DNA from: Basidiobolus heterosporus B8920
Taxonomy: Eukaryota; Basidiobolomycota; Basidiobolomycetes; Basidiobolales; Basidiobolaceae
Direction: 5' to 3'
DNA length: 26,259 bases
Assembly (NCBI GenBank): GCA_000697455.1
Contig: JNET01035512.1
Location: 1-26,259 of the forward strand
Shown here: positions 18,588-26,259 of the stretch, in pieces
How the letters are laid out: each line of letters starts with the position of its first letter
How positions within the stretch are numbered: position 1 is the first letter of the stretch
Notes under the pieces: generated by a model
Database searches by the model: none
What the model saw: the letters and a program-made list of their open reading frames with translations, nothing else
What the model was told of the DNA's origin: nothing
Translations under genes and position numbers: made by a program

Positions 18588-19046
18588 TTACACTGAGGCT
18601 ACCCGTTGAGCGAGTTGGTTTTCTAACGCAAATACTCTGAGCTGCTCCCTATCTGGTAGTGTTCTTTTAGAATTCGGCTTCCGGTTATTAATTATATCTA
18701 CAAGGACGCTTCCTTCTAGGGCAAGCTCGGACGAGATCTTGGATTTAATTTGATGTGGTCGTATAACTGTGACCTTAGAAGTCTTTGCGATTAATTGATT
18801 TGGAGGAGGAACAAATATACGCGGAGGTTCGTTGAATGTTGGATACTCATGGTAAGAAAACGTCGTCATTGGAATAACCACACCAGGGTCAACGGGGGTA
18901 CCTTTCTGCATATCAGCTTTAAATTCTCCACCAAATGCGAGTTCTTGTGCTGCATATGAAGCGGTGTACTGTGACACTTTGTCGGCCTTTACTTCTAATT
19001 CAGCGGCTCGAAAAGCAGCATAAAATGCTTGGCATGAAGCAGACAT
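18588..19046 (-). CDS. Hypothetical protein, 152 residues, not recognised
   Basis: An uninterrupted frame from ATG 19046 to TAA at 18588. I do not recognise a family. The first 40 residues are Ala-rich and probably helical (AFYAAFRAAELEVKADKV, SYAAQELAFGG). The middle is Pro-rich (YPTFNEPPRIFVPPPNQL). The last third is basic and mixed (KTSKVTVIRPHQIKSKI, NNRKPNSKRTLPDREQLR), with a likely helix at the end. There is no signal peptide or membrane span. The composition is protein-like: no low-complexity runs and ordinary codon mix, and no other frame on this stretch stays open as long. It lies alone between two gene-poor gaps, next to a decayed protease. It could be a lineage-specific soluble protein, or the last exon of a longer gene. 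Confidence 0.5.
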   Translation of the reverse strand: MSASCQAFYAAFRAAELEVKADKVSQYTASYAAQELAFGGEFKADMQKGTPVDPGVVIPMTTFSYHEYPTFNEPPRIFVPPPNQLIAKTSKVTVIRPHQIKSKISSELALEGSVLVDIINNRKPNSKRTLPDREQLRVFALENQLAQRVASV

Positions 19047-19595
19047 TAGTTTTGAGAGCAGGTAGGGAGAAGAGGTAAATTAATATTGGGTCAATTCTTG
19101 AATATTTACAGTAAAAAAGCATTCAGGATCACGAGCAGGTACCTGTCTTATATTTATTCTCCAGGACTCACCGCCAGCGAGGATGAAAACCGGAATAGGA
19201 TATGGAGGTTTCAAGAGGCTTCCCAATCAGACTGTTCCCAATACACCAATGTGCATCATGGATGACGGAGATTTTTGAGGCATCCGATTTCATAATCCAA
19301 ACAGCCCGCACTGCTGGCAATATATTGGCTATATTAGATAGTCATTTATTTTCACCTGTATTAGTATTTATTAGCTAACTATTAGCTCTTGCATACTGAT
19401 CCTGATGATCCTCAATGATCCCACATATTATTAATCATTCCGTGACTAATCCAAATCGATGGGCCCAGAATGGTTCCGTTGTTGATCTTCCTGTTCATAT
19501 TGTTACTGCTTTTGGCCGATTATCTAACCATATTCCGCAGATTTCTGATTATCTAACCACATTCCCATATTTTTGTAATCAAGCTCAACTGATAT
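19047..19595. other. Intergenic region without recognised gene
   Basis: 549 bp between the orphan gene and the protease pseudogene. On the minus strand a 50-codon open stretch near 19180-19320 (AVWIMKSDASKISV...) has no recognised relatives. I see no gene that can be supported. Confidence 0.45.
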
Positions 19596-20437
19596 CTAGT
19601 TTGAGTAAACCACCAGGTTGGGGTTATTCCTTCTTAATCTGTTAACCATATTGTGGATGGCTCGACTGGTTAACAGCCTATAAACTGTTTGTGGCGAATT
19701 GGATAGATAAGGATAGAGCCGCAATACGTGTGGACTTGCCATACTTGTGCCAGACAAATTACGATCAACGGGATTGTCAGTGAACGTGGATAGAATGTCT
19801 GAACCTGGTGCTTGGATATTCACGCACTGGCCCTAGTTACTATAGTGGACTAAATTGTCGTATTAGTCAGTGGCATCAACAGTAAAGGCTGAGCAATCAT
19901 TTGCTGGGGACACATTTCACGCATCCAGAGGTTCGCTTCCTACTGCTATGGCCACTGGGATTCCTGCTTGCACAGCAACGTCTACGGCAGAAGCAAGTGC
20001 GTTACTATTACCTCCACCAAGAGACAAGTTGATTACGCTTTTCCGTCCGGTGGATCTAGTCTGACGGATTACCTGATTGACTCTAACAATATTCCCGGAA
20101 GTACTTCCTCGGCCATTTCTCCCCAATACTTCTGACTCGATCAGCTTGGCAATTTTGGTTACCAACAACAGTGGACACGTGATATGTGACCATTGAGGTC
20201 GTCGACTGGCTTACTGTTTATAAAACTAACGGAAAAGACAAGTCCGCTACCTGTGTGTTGATCATACATCAACGTCCTGCCTGGCTGAGTCAAGAAATCT
20301 ATAGGGAGCGTTTGGGTTACACTGATGTTGAGAGATTCGATCAAGGCCCTAGCTGGGTGAGTTGTTTTGAGTAACAGAGGTGGTAAATACTTGTGCTCTA
20401 CATACTCAATCTCAGGGTTGCCACGATGGGATTTCAC
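19596..20437 (-). pseudogene. Decayed subtilisin-like serine protease (S8, proteinase K type)
   Basis: Read on the minus strand, the order of a proteinase K-type enzyme is clear: end of the I9 propeptide (HRGNPEIEYVE, near 20430-20395), TLMYDQHTGSGL, a His-region remnant (DDLNGH near 20200), VLGRNGRGSTSG, SVINLSLGGGNSNALASAVD, the AVGSE oxyanion region (normally AGNE), QAPGSDILSTF, and an intact active-site LSGTSMASPH (Ser near 19744), ending NPNLVVYSN. Damage is extensive. The catalytic Asp segment (IDTG) is deleted between GLVFSV and SFINSKP. The GTHVAGT following the His is scrambled with a frame change near 20170-20200. In-frame stops occur at 19917-19919 (TGA, at a usual Cys), 19863-19865 (TAA) and 19833-19835 (TAG). 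Intact relatives are secreted proteases of saprotrophic and insect-associated fungi. Splicing cannot explain the stops or the missing Asp. Confidence 0.9.
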
Positions 20438-20636
20438 CAGATCCTGGCTGAATGTACGGCTTTAAAACAACTAAAAGATATAGGTAGCACGATCCGAAAG
20501 CCGAAAATCATCGTAATCAACAGATTAATCGATTTGATTCTGGGCATCGAAAATTTCTCAGTTAACATTGCCGGCAAACTTAATACATACCCCACATCTA
20601 CATCCCCTCTAGCTTTCACCCCTCATCCCTCACATA

Positions 20637-20894
20637 ATGCTTCCAAGTGTTCCAGCTCGCCGTTATACTCATCTTATTTCGAGGTATTCCTTCAGTCTAT
20701 AGAATCTTAGTCATTGTACTTTAAATGCTGCCGTATTCTTACTAAAGTATACTCTACTTAGTCGTGGTGACGCTATACTTGCCATAAGCGCAGGCTGTTT
20801 CTCTTATTGGTTGTATGAGAGAGACAATCCACGTGAACCAGGCAAAACTCTATACGAGCTGGCCGAACGTAGACTTAAGAAATGGTGGAAATAA
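20637..20894 (+). CDS. NCE101: Nce101-like small membrane protein
   Basis: Two exons, 20637-20683 and 20762-20894, give 59 residues. The 78-bp intron has a GTATTC donor, a TACTAAAG branch site and a CTTAG acceptor. The peptide runs LISSRGDAILAISAGC across the junction, then FSYWLYERDNPREPGKTLYE and a basic end (RRLKKWWK). This is the Nce101 family pattern: a GD/DP-x-LAI start to a single hydrophobic segment (about residues 20-33), then SYxLYERxxPRxxGxxLxEL. Yeast Nce101 is 53 residues and is linked to non-classical protein export; its molecular role is poorly known. Neither exon alone makes a long frame, so a plain frame scan misses the gene. It lies 199 bp from the protease pseudogene, transcribed away from it. 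Confidence 0.85.
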
Positions 20895-21364
20895 CTCGAA
20901 AAACCTCTTACTCCCAACTTTCAGGAGGAGGACAATTACCAGTTTCACCGAAACGGCCTTTTCACCCTTCGAAATTATCCTTGGACTGAACACTTGCCCT
21001 CAATGCTTAACATTCGTAAATATCATACTTCACTTGTGAAATAATATAAAGGAAAACAAACCAATGCATTTGCAATATACCCCAAGTGGCCTCTTTTGAA
21101 TTGAGCATGCTGTTATCAGGAAAGAAAGAAAACACTTTAGATGCCATTTAGACTAGACAGAAAACTCAGCCACCAGTCGAATGGATTGTTGTCAATGAAG
21201 AATAGGGAATACACTATTCTGGTTCAGTATTAAGAATGCCTGTGTAGAGTGTAGACAATTGTTGCTACTTAACGATGGTATTGTGTGTATTAATTCTATT
21301 CAAAGCAAATCGAATCGATTCATCCCTGCAGTCAGAGTGGCTTGATTGAAGTAAGGAATATAAC
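20895..21364. other. Intergenic region without recognised gene
   Basis: 470 bp between the NCE101-like gene and the acid phosphatase. It should contain the first gene's 3' UTR and the second gene's promoter. No exact AATAAA was found close to the NCE101 stop; an AATATAAAGG stretch lies near 21043. Confidence 0.45.
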
Positions 21365-22880
21365 ATGGATGTAGATATAAATAACTACTACGTACCCATC
21401 AAACCTCACAAACATACTATGAGATATCGGATTGCTGCTTTAATTCCTTTGAGTTGCTTCTCAGTTTCTTTGGCTAGTTATGAAGTTGGTGTCAACGAAT
21501 ATTACTGCTCAGCCACGACCCCTAACATCGGAACATACGTTGTTCCTGTGAGTGACAAGTCTCATTGTTTTACCAACAAGTCGCACTATTTTACTAAGCT
21601 CAATTATGATTTATATATAGAAAGATTTGGAATTAAAGCATGTCCAGGTTATCGTACGACATGGAGACCGCACTCCTATCTCAATCTTACCGCAACAATG
21701 GAGATATAATACTCTTTGGAATTGTACTAGTGAAGCTCCAGAATATAATTATCTCAAACTCCAAGAGTTTGAAAGCAACCAAATTTTCGACTTGATGCTT
21801 GATGATGCCAAAGCTAATCCATATTCTAAAGAATATATCCAAGGCACCTGTGTGACAGGACAGCTAACCCCTAAGGGCATGCGACAAAAGCAAAACGTTG
21901 GTAAAAAGCTACGAGAGATTTACGTAGACTTATTGGGTTATCTGCCTAGAACTTTGACAAGAAGAAATCTACAGAAAACCATTTTCGTGCGTCATACCGA
22001 GAAAGTGTAAGTCAATTGCTTGTGTCTCTTATGTGTGTTTTTTGACTTGTTGTTCATTGTTTCATTAACTAGGCGCACCAAACAAACAGCCATTTCCCTT
22101 ATTTCAGGACTTTATCCTAAAGATAAGATACAGGGAAAGCTTGCTATCCCATTCTATTTTCTTCCAGAACAGATCGAAACAATGATTTACCAGCCAGGCC
22201 TTTGCCCTCGTTTAGCAGAGTTACAAGAAGAAATGCAGCAAGAGAATGCCTATAATGAGTATTGGGATGCTCAACAGGTAACCAAGAAAAAAATGGACAC
22301 AATCCTTCAAACAGAGAAAACAGCTGCTTATCAAACAAAGAGTCTTGTACGATATATGGATGCATTTCGTCCATTGACATGCAATGGCTACTCTTTGCTA
22401 TGTAACCTTAATGATCACGACGAGTGTATCACCAATGAAATGGCTATACAGACCTTCATCGGTAACGATTTCGAAGCTGCTTGGACTATGCGAGACTCAC
22501 CACTTTCTGACGAAGCCAATCGACTAGGAATTGGACATTTTTTGGCTGATTTACGGGAGAGCCTTCGCAATTCAATCAGTAATAGCCAACAACCTCCAGC
22601 TAGAATTGAGATATTTTCTGGCCATGATACCACAGTTCAACCGTTACTCGGGGTTCTTGGAGCTGATGATTTTAGGTGGCCACCCTATGCTTCCAACCTG
22701 ATCATTGAACTCTGGCAAGATAGGTCTAGTGATAAGGCTTATATAAGGGCCCTTTTCAATGGGAAAACCCTGGAAAGCCCAATCTGTGACTTCAACCTTT
22801 GCCCATTTGATACATTTCTAAGTCACGTTGACCAATACGTTCCAACTGATTTCTTGACAGAATGTGCTCACATAAACTAA
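21365..22880 (+). CDS. Histidine acid phosphatase family protein (PXYLP1/ACPL2-like)
   Basis: Three exons, 21365-21547, 21621-22006 and 22073-22880, give 458 residues. The first join (VVP/KDLELK) restores the family order leading to the catalytic VIVRHGDRTP (R74, H75, R78); the intron has a perfect TTTTACTAAG branch site. The second catalytic motif is FSGHDTT (H374, D375). The middle TEKVRTKQTAISLISGLYP supplies the usual third Arg. Cysteines near the C-terminus (SPICDFNLCPF) suggest a luminal or secreted protein. The enzyme should hydrolyse phosphomonoesters by a phospho-His intermediate. The closest named relatives by pattern are 2-phosphoxylose phosphatase-like proteins, so the substrate is open. 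ATG 21365 is the first in frame; ATG 21419 would start directly at a clean signal peptide (MRYRIAALIPLSCFSVSLA), so the true start is uncertain. Confidence 0.88.
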
Positions 22881-22932
22881 TCCTAGTAGCGCCTTTGTAT
22901 GATTAAGTGATGCTAAGCCATTACCTGGTTGC

Positions 22933-22938
22933 AATAAA
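22933..22938 (+). terminator. Poly(A) signal AATAAA of the acid phosphatase gene
   Basis: Exact AATAAA 53 bases after the stop. The rest of the gap to 23280 shows nothing recognisable. Confidence 0.55.
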
Positions 22939-23280
22939 GACAATGTATAGCATATACTTAACCTTCCGCATTTGGTTGGTTTTCTTGTTAAAATATCTCA
23001 ATAGCATATAGTCATCCAGTAATCAGCATACAGCCCTGTAGTAAGACATATAAAGGATGCCTTTTCAAGTGACAAGTATCTCTTCAACAGTACAAATCGT
23101 TTGATCGCTTGTTGTTCCTTCGATGGATTATCTCTCGTAAGATAAGTAGCAGGCCAGGTAGCGGACTCGTAGTAACAATTGTAAGTAGGGATTTATTGGA
23201 CAACCATTGATACAAGAGTAAGGCTTATAGTTGGGAAGGTTGATAGGTTTGGACCAAACGCAAAATATAGTATTCTTCCA

Positions 23281-23920
23281 TTACACCATCCCCAAAGTTT
23301 CTTGTCCTTTCATTTCAGTTTTACATCTATAGTGATGCTTCTGAGCCAACTTACTAACCGAATCCAAATCGGCATAACAACTTGAACCTAACAGGATTGA
23401 GCCCCCCTTTGTCAAAAACTGGCTGCCTTCCTTGATGTACCGATCAAGTAATTTGTATTCAGGATCATATGTCTTCTCTGATTTCAACTCCTTTGAGACA
23501 CTCGCATCGTTTTGCCACGGATGATTCCAAAATATATAATCGAACTTCTCAGTCTGATCAAGGGCACCAAATACATCACTCATAAAGAATCGGCCGGTGT
23601 GATGATTTATAGCGAAGTTAGTCTTAATGATATCAACAGCTTAAGGATTGATGTCGACTCCAGCAACATCAGAGTCCACCCTTGCTAGTGACAAAGAAAT
23701 AAGACCTGTTCCAACGCCCATCTCAAGAAAGCTTTTCTTCTGGACAATGTCAATCAAGTTCCTGGCGTACCAAACCGTTTCTGGGATACTTGGGTGAGTA
23801 AACAGATGGGTGAATGCGCAGGTCAAAGCCATTAATGGTAGCTTTGTAGGTTTCCTTGTGTTTTTCTGCCACTCCAATTAGTTCAGATATTTTCTTCTCC
23901 CAGTTGGCGCGATTAAGCAT
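23281..23920 (-). pseudogene. HemK-like class I methyltransferase, broken by an insertion and a stop
   Basis: From ATG 23920 the protein starts MLNRANWEKKISEL and runs through INGFDLRIHPSVYSPKYP. One extra C in a CCC run (23783-23785 on the plus strand) shifts the frame. The new frame resumes the expected ETVWYARNLIDIV, then SAM motif I (FLEMGVGTGLISL) and VAGVDINP. An in-frame TAA follows at 23643-23641, where relatives have a charged residue, and the same frame then continues AVDIIKTNF, FDYIFWNHPWQND (the NPPY-like catalytic loop, here NHPW) and GGSILLGSS to a stop at 23281. Total length is 640 nt, one more than a multiple of three, as one insertion predicts. Intact relatives methylate Gln or other amide/amine groups; the substrate here is unknown. 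A single-exon pseudogene is the simplest reading; sequencing error would need two separate mistakes. Confidence 0.8.
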
Positions 23921-24587
23921 TTGGAATAGATTGGTGATGGTAGGGATTTTTCAAAGCATTCAGTGTAACGCTGTATCCATGATATAAGGAAATCAGGAGC
24001 CCACCCTTGGATTCAACAAAGTCATTTAATGTCAGGATCCAATTCAAGCTATCGAAGAACTAGCAAACCAGATCTCGATGATCACTTTAAATTATTCAAA
24101 ATTGGTGTAAAGTACAAGGGGCAATAGGTAGGCAATATGCGAGTGTTCTGGCCTGAGATACCGAGTTAGAATACTTTCACTATTAATCTTAGATATGGCG
24201 TAATGGACTCTATTGCATCGAATGTAATTAGTCTTCATAGTGAGTACAGTGTTCTATCTTGGACTAATACTCTCCAAGTATTAGGCAATTAAATTGTTTG
24301 CCAAGTTATGATACTTTCTAACTGATGTTCTAGATAACCTCAAAAACTTCGCTTATCAATCTTAGGCCAGTGAAGTACTTTCAATGTCTCAATAACATTT
24401 ACAAAACACTATTGTAAAAATTTTAAGGTGACTAAAACTATTTGCGATTTCTGCATACATAAAACTGGTCAACTGTTTGATGTCCTTCTTGAATAATGAG
24501 ATTTAGTAAAATATTAAAAAAATATTCCATATATTTTGCATAAAACTTTATTATACATATAAATGTGAATGATCATATTCCATTTAG
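23921..24587. other. AT-rich intergenic region without recognised gene
   Basis: 667 bp between the methyltransferase remnant and the repeat protein. The part from 24400 to 24560 is especially AT-rich. No open frame or RNA gene was recognised. It contains the repeat gene's poly(A) signal. Confidence 0.5.
24547..24552 (-). terminator. Poly(A) signal of the repeat-protein gene
   Basis: TTTATT on the plus strand reads AATAAA on the minus strand, 36 bases beyond the stop at 24588. Confidence 0.55.
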
Positions 24588-26259
24588 TCATTCAACGCTA
24601 CTGTCCGGTTCTATTGTTTCAACTGGTAGGGTGTCAAGGGTTTCGCCAGGTTCGTTGGTGGCTATCTCCATAATAGTTCCTTCTGTGGTGTTGCTTAGTA
24701 GTATACACTCGTTAATAGTCTCAAATTCTTCAGGCTCACTCTCAGTGTTAGAGCCCGAAACATGGTCATCCTTACTATTTGAGCAACGGCACTCGGCTTT
24801 ATTTCTTAGGCGTCTTCTGTGTCTAGTTGCAGGTGCATCCAGAGATTCATTGTCACAATGCTTTCCTTTACATTTAGATACGGCTTCATCTTCTGTCTGA
24901 GAAGACCTAGCTCCTCTTCTATGTCTAGCCTGAAATTTAATTTCCGGATCGCAGTCATGGTATCTTCCACCTCGTCTGGTTTTAGGTACAGGCCCCTGGT
25001 GTCTTCTACCGCGGCTAGAGGAGAATCCATCTTCAGACCCATCACTCCAATACCACCCACCATCCCTGGGAGGGAATTCGTCTTCAGGTTCATAGCTCCA
25101 TGATCTTCTACTATACATAGGAGGAAATCCATCTTCAGGCCCATTACCCCGGTGTCCTCTATCGCATCTAGGAGGGAGTCTTCCTTCAGGCCCATGGCCC
25201 CGTGGCCTTCTACCATGCATGTGAGGAAATCCGTCTTCATGTTCATAGCCCCAGTGCCATCCACCCCACCTGGGAGGGAATCCCATCTCAGGTTCAGAAC
25301 TCCTATGTCCCCCACTGTGTCTAGGAGGGAGTCTGTCATCAGGCCCAGGGCCCCATGGTCTTCCACCGTACATAGGGGGAAATCTATCTTCAGGCCCTGG
25401 ACCCCATGGTCTTCTACCGTGCATAGGGGGAAATCCGTCTTTAGGTCCATAGCCCCAGTGCCATCCACTACGCTTGGGAGGGAATTCTACCTCAGGTTCA
25501 GAACTCTTACTTCTTCCACTGCATCTAGGAGGTAGTCTGTCTTCAGGCCGAGGGCCCCATGGTCTTCTACCGTGCATAGAAGGAAATCTATCTTCAGTCC
25601 AAGGACCCCATGGCTCTCTACCGTGCATAGGGGGAAATCCGACTTCAGGCTCATAGCCCCGGTGCCATCCACCACACCTGGGAGGGAATCCCATCTCAGG
25701 TTCAGGACTCATGTGTCTTCCACTAGGAGGGAGTCTGCCATCAGGCCCAGGCCCCCATGGCCCTCTACCGCACATAGGGGGAAATCCGACTTCAGGCCCA
25801 TAGCCCCAGTGCCATCCACCACACCTGGGAGGGAATCCCATCTCAGGTTCAGGACTCATGTGTCTCTCACCGTGTCTAGAAGGGAGTCCGTCATCTGGCC
25901 CAGGGCCCCATGGTCTTCTACCGTGCATACGGGGAAATCTATCTTCAGGCCCACCGCCCCTATGCCATCCACCACACCTGGGAGGAAATACCATTTCAGG
26001 CTTAAGACCCCAATGCCCTCTAGTACACTTTGGGGGGAGCCTGCATTTAAGCTCAGGACTCCACGGTCTTCTACCATGCGTGGGAGTACACTCGTCTTCA
26101 GCCCCGTCACTCAAATGCCATCCACCACATCTGGGAGGGTGCCCTATTTTAGGCCTAGTGCCTTCGTGCTGTCTACCGCATCCGAAAGGAAGCCTGTTTT
26201 CAGATTCAGATTCCCAATGTCCCCCATAACGTCTGGGAGGAACCATGCCCTCAGGTCCA
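24588..26259 (-). CDS. Large Pro/Gly/His/Arg/Trp-rich tandem-repeat protein, C-terminal part
   Basis: The frame is open from the window edge at 26259 to the stop at 24588; an ATG at 26246 lies within repeat phase (GPEG precedes it), so the protein very likely continues upstream. From the edge to 24981 it is built of 25 units of 17 residues (one of 15). The core is FPPRCGGWHWGYGPE, varying by type. The last 130 residues are not repeated: a basic, Arg/Lys/Cys-containing part (HRRRLRNKAECRC) followed by an acidic, Ser/Thr/Glu-rich end. No signal peptide or membrane span can be seen in this part. I do not recognise a family. Because the unit is 51 bp, the other frames also stay open, but only this one carries on into a sensible unique tail. 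Structural, matrix, nucleic acid-binding or metal-binding roles are all possible; none is shown. Confidence 0.7.
   Translation of the reverse strand, partial: GPEGMVPPRRYGGHWESESENRLPFGCGRQHEGTRPKIGHPPRCGGWHLSDGAEDECTPTHGRRPWSPELKCRLPPKCTRGHWGLKPEMVFPPRCGGWHRGGGPEDRFPRMHGRRPWGPGPDDGLPSRHGERHMSPEPEMGFPPRCGGWHWGYGPEVGFPPMCGRGPWGPGPDGRLPPSGRHMSPEPEMGFPPRCGGWHRGYEPEVGFPPMHGREPWGPWTEDRFPSMHGRRPWGPRPEDRLPPRCSGRSKSSEPEVEFPPKRSGWHWGYGPKDGFPPMHGRRPWGPGPEDRFPPMYGGRPWGPGPDDRLPPRHSGGHRSSEPEMGFPPRWGGWHWGYEHEDGFPHMHGRRPRGHGPEGRLPPRCDRGHRGNGPEDGFPPMYSRRSWSYEPEDEFPPRDGGWYWSDGSEDGFSSSRGRRHQGPVPKTRRGGRYHDCDPEIKFQARHRRGARSSQTEDEAVSKCKGKHCDNESLDAPATRHRRRLRNKAECRCSNSKDDHVSGSNTESEPEEFETINECILLSNTTEGTIMEIATNEPGETLDTLPVETIEPDSSVE
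24981..26259 (-). repeat. 51-bp tandem array with three unit types in order
   Basis: About 25 units of 51 bp. Three types alternate: A (FPPRCGGWHWGYGPE), B (FPPMHGRRPWGPGPE) and C (LPPRHSGGHRSSEPE). The order is mostly A-B-C, with A-B-B-C twice, so the higher period is 153 or 204 bp. The 5' units (nearest the window edge) and those nearest the unique tail are the most diverged. Confidence 0.9.

Noticed and set aside
19596-20437. Protease pieces as exons of a working gene
   Set aside because: Stops fall inside conserved blocks with no intron boundaries around them, and the catalytic Asp segment is missing altogether.
24806-25468. Long open frames overlapping the repeat protein in another minus frame and on the plus strand
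   Set aside because: The 51-bp period is a multiple of three, so a repeat open in one frame tends to be open in others. Only the chosen frame continues through the unique tail with mixed, protein-like composition.
1-26259. tRNA genes, CRISPR arrays, intact transposons or a biosynthetic cluster
   Set aside because: Reading the intergenic stretches by eye gave no cloverleaf-like sequence with a T-loop consensus, no spaced identical repeats, no transposase or reverse transcriptase motifs and no group of pathway genes. A covariance-model search would be needed to exclude RNA genes fully.

Overview
The window is nuclear DNA of a fungus. Reasons: dense genes on both strands; short introns (about 50-110 bp) with GT...AG ends and CTAAC/ACTAA-like branch sites; AATAAA poly(A) signals; and fungal families (an Nce101-like small protein, protein O-mannosyltransferase, a Vhc1-type chloride cotransporter, a fungal-type secreted carboxypeptidase, a proteinase K-like subtilase). 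A short interstitial TTAGGG tract fits fungal telomere sequence. The very regular PPR protein, the intron richness and the secreted-protease families would suit an early-diverging lineage such as Zoopagomycota/Entomophthoromycotina, but that placement is inference.

Layout. 1-410: 3' end of a penta-EF-hand calcium-binding protein. 662-2147 (+): secreted M14 carboxypeptidase, four exons. 2402-3472 (-): RNA polymerase I subunit RPA43, four exons. 3473-4441: divergent intergenic region with a ggtttgaat repeat and telomere-like repeats. 4442-7968 (+): SLC12/Vhc1-type cation-chloride cotransporter, eight exons. 8547-10766 (+): intronless PPR protein with 13 clear repeats. 11056-11958 (-): methylthioadenosine phosphorylase. 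12323-14176 (+): carnosine N-methyltransferase-like protein, eleven exons, three of them very small. 14324-17625 (-): protein O-mannosyltransferase, twelve exons, with a repeated C-terminal tail. All exon joins were worked out by hand from reading frame and family conservation, and every spliced length is a multiple of three.

From about 17.6 kb onward the window is looser and looks like accessory sequence: a 152-residue orphan (18588-19046, -), a decayed subtilisin-like protease (19596-20437, -), an intron-containing NCE101-like small gene (20637-20894, +), a secreted or membrane histidine acid phosphatase (21365-22880, +), a HemK-like methyltransferase broken by a one-base insertion and an in-frame TAA (23281-23920, -), and the 3' part of a large protein built of 17-residue Pro/Gly/His/Arg/Trp-rich repeats (24588-26259, -) that runs off the window.

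No operon-like pathway is present. The left and central genes are housekeeping (rRNA transcription, mitochondrial RNA handling, methionine salvage, ER mannosylation, vacuolar ion transport). Secreted hydrolases and lineage-specific proteins flank them. I found no tRNA, rRNA, CRISPR or intact transposon.
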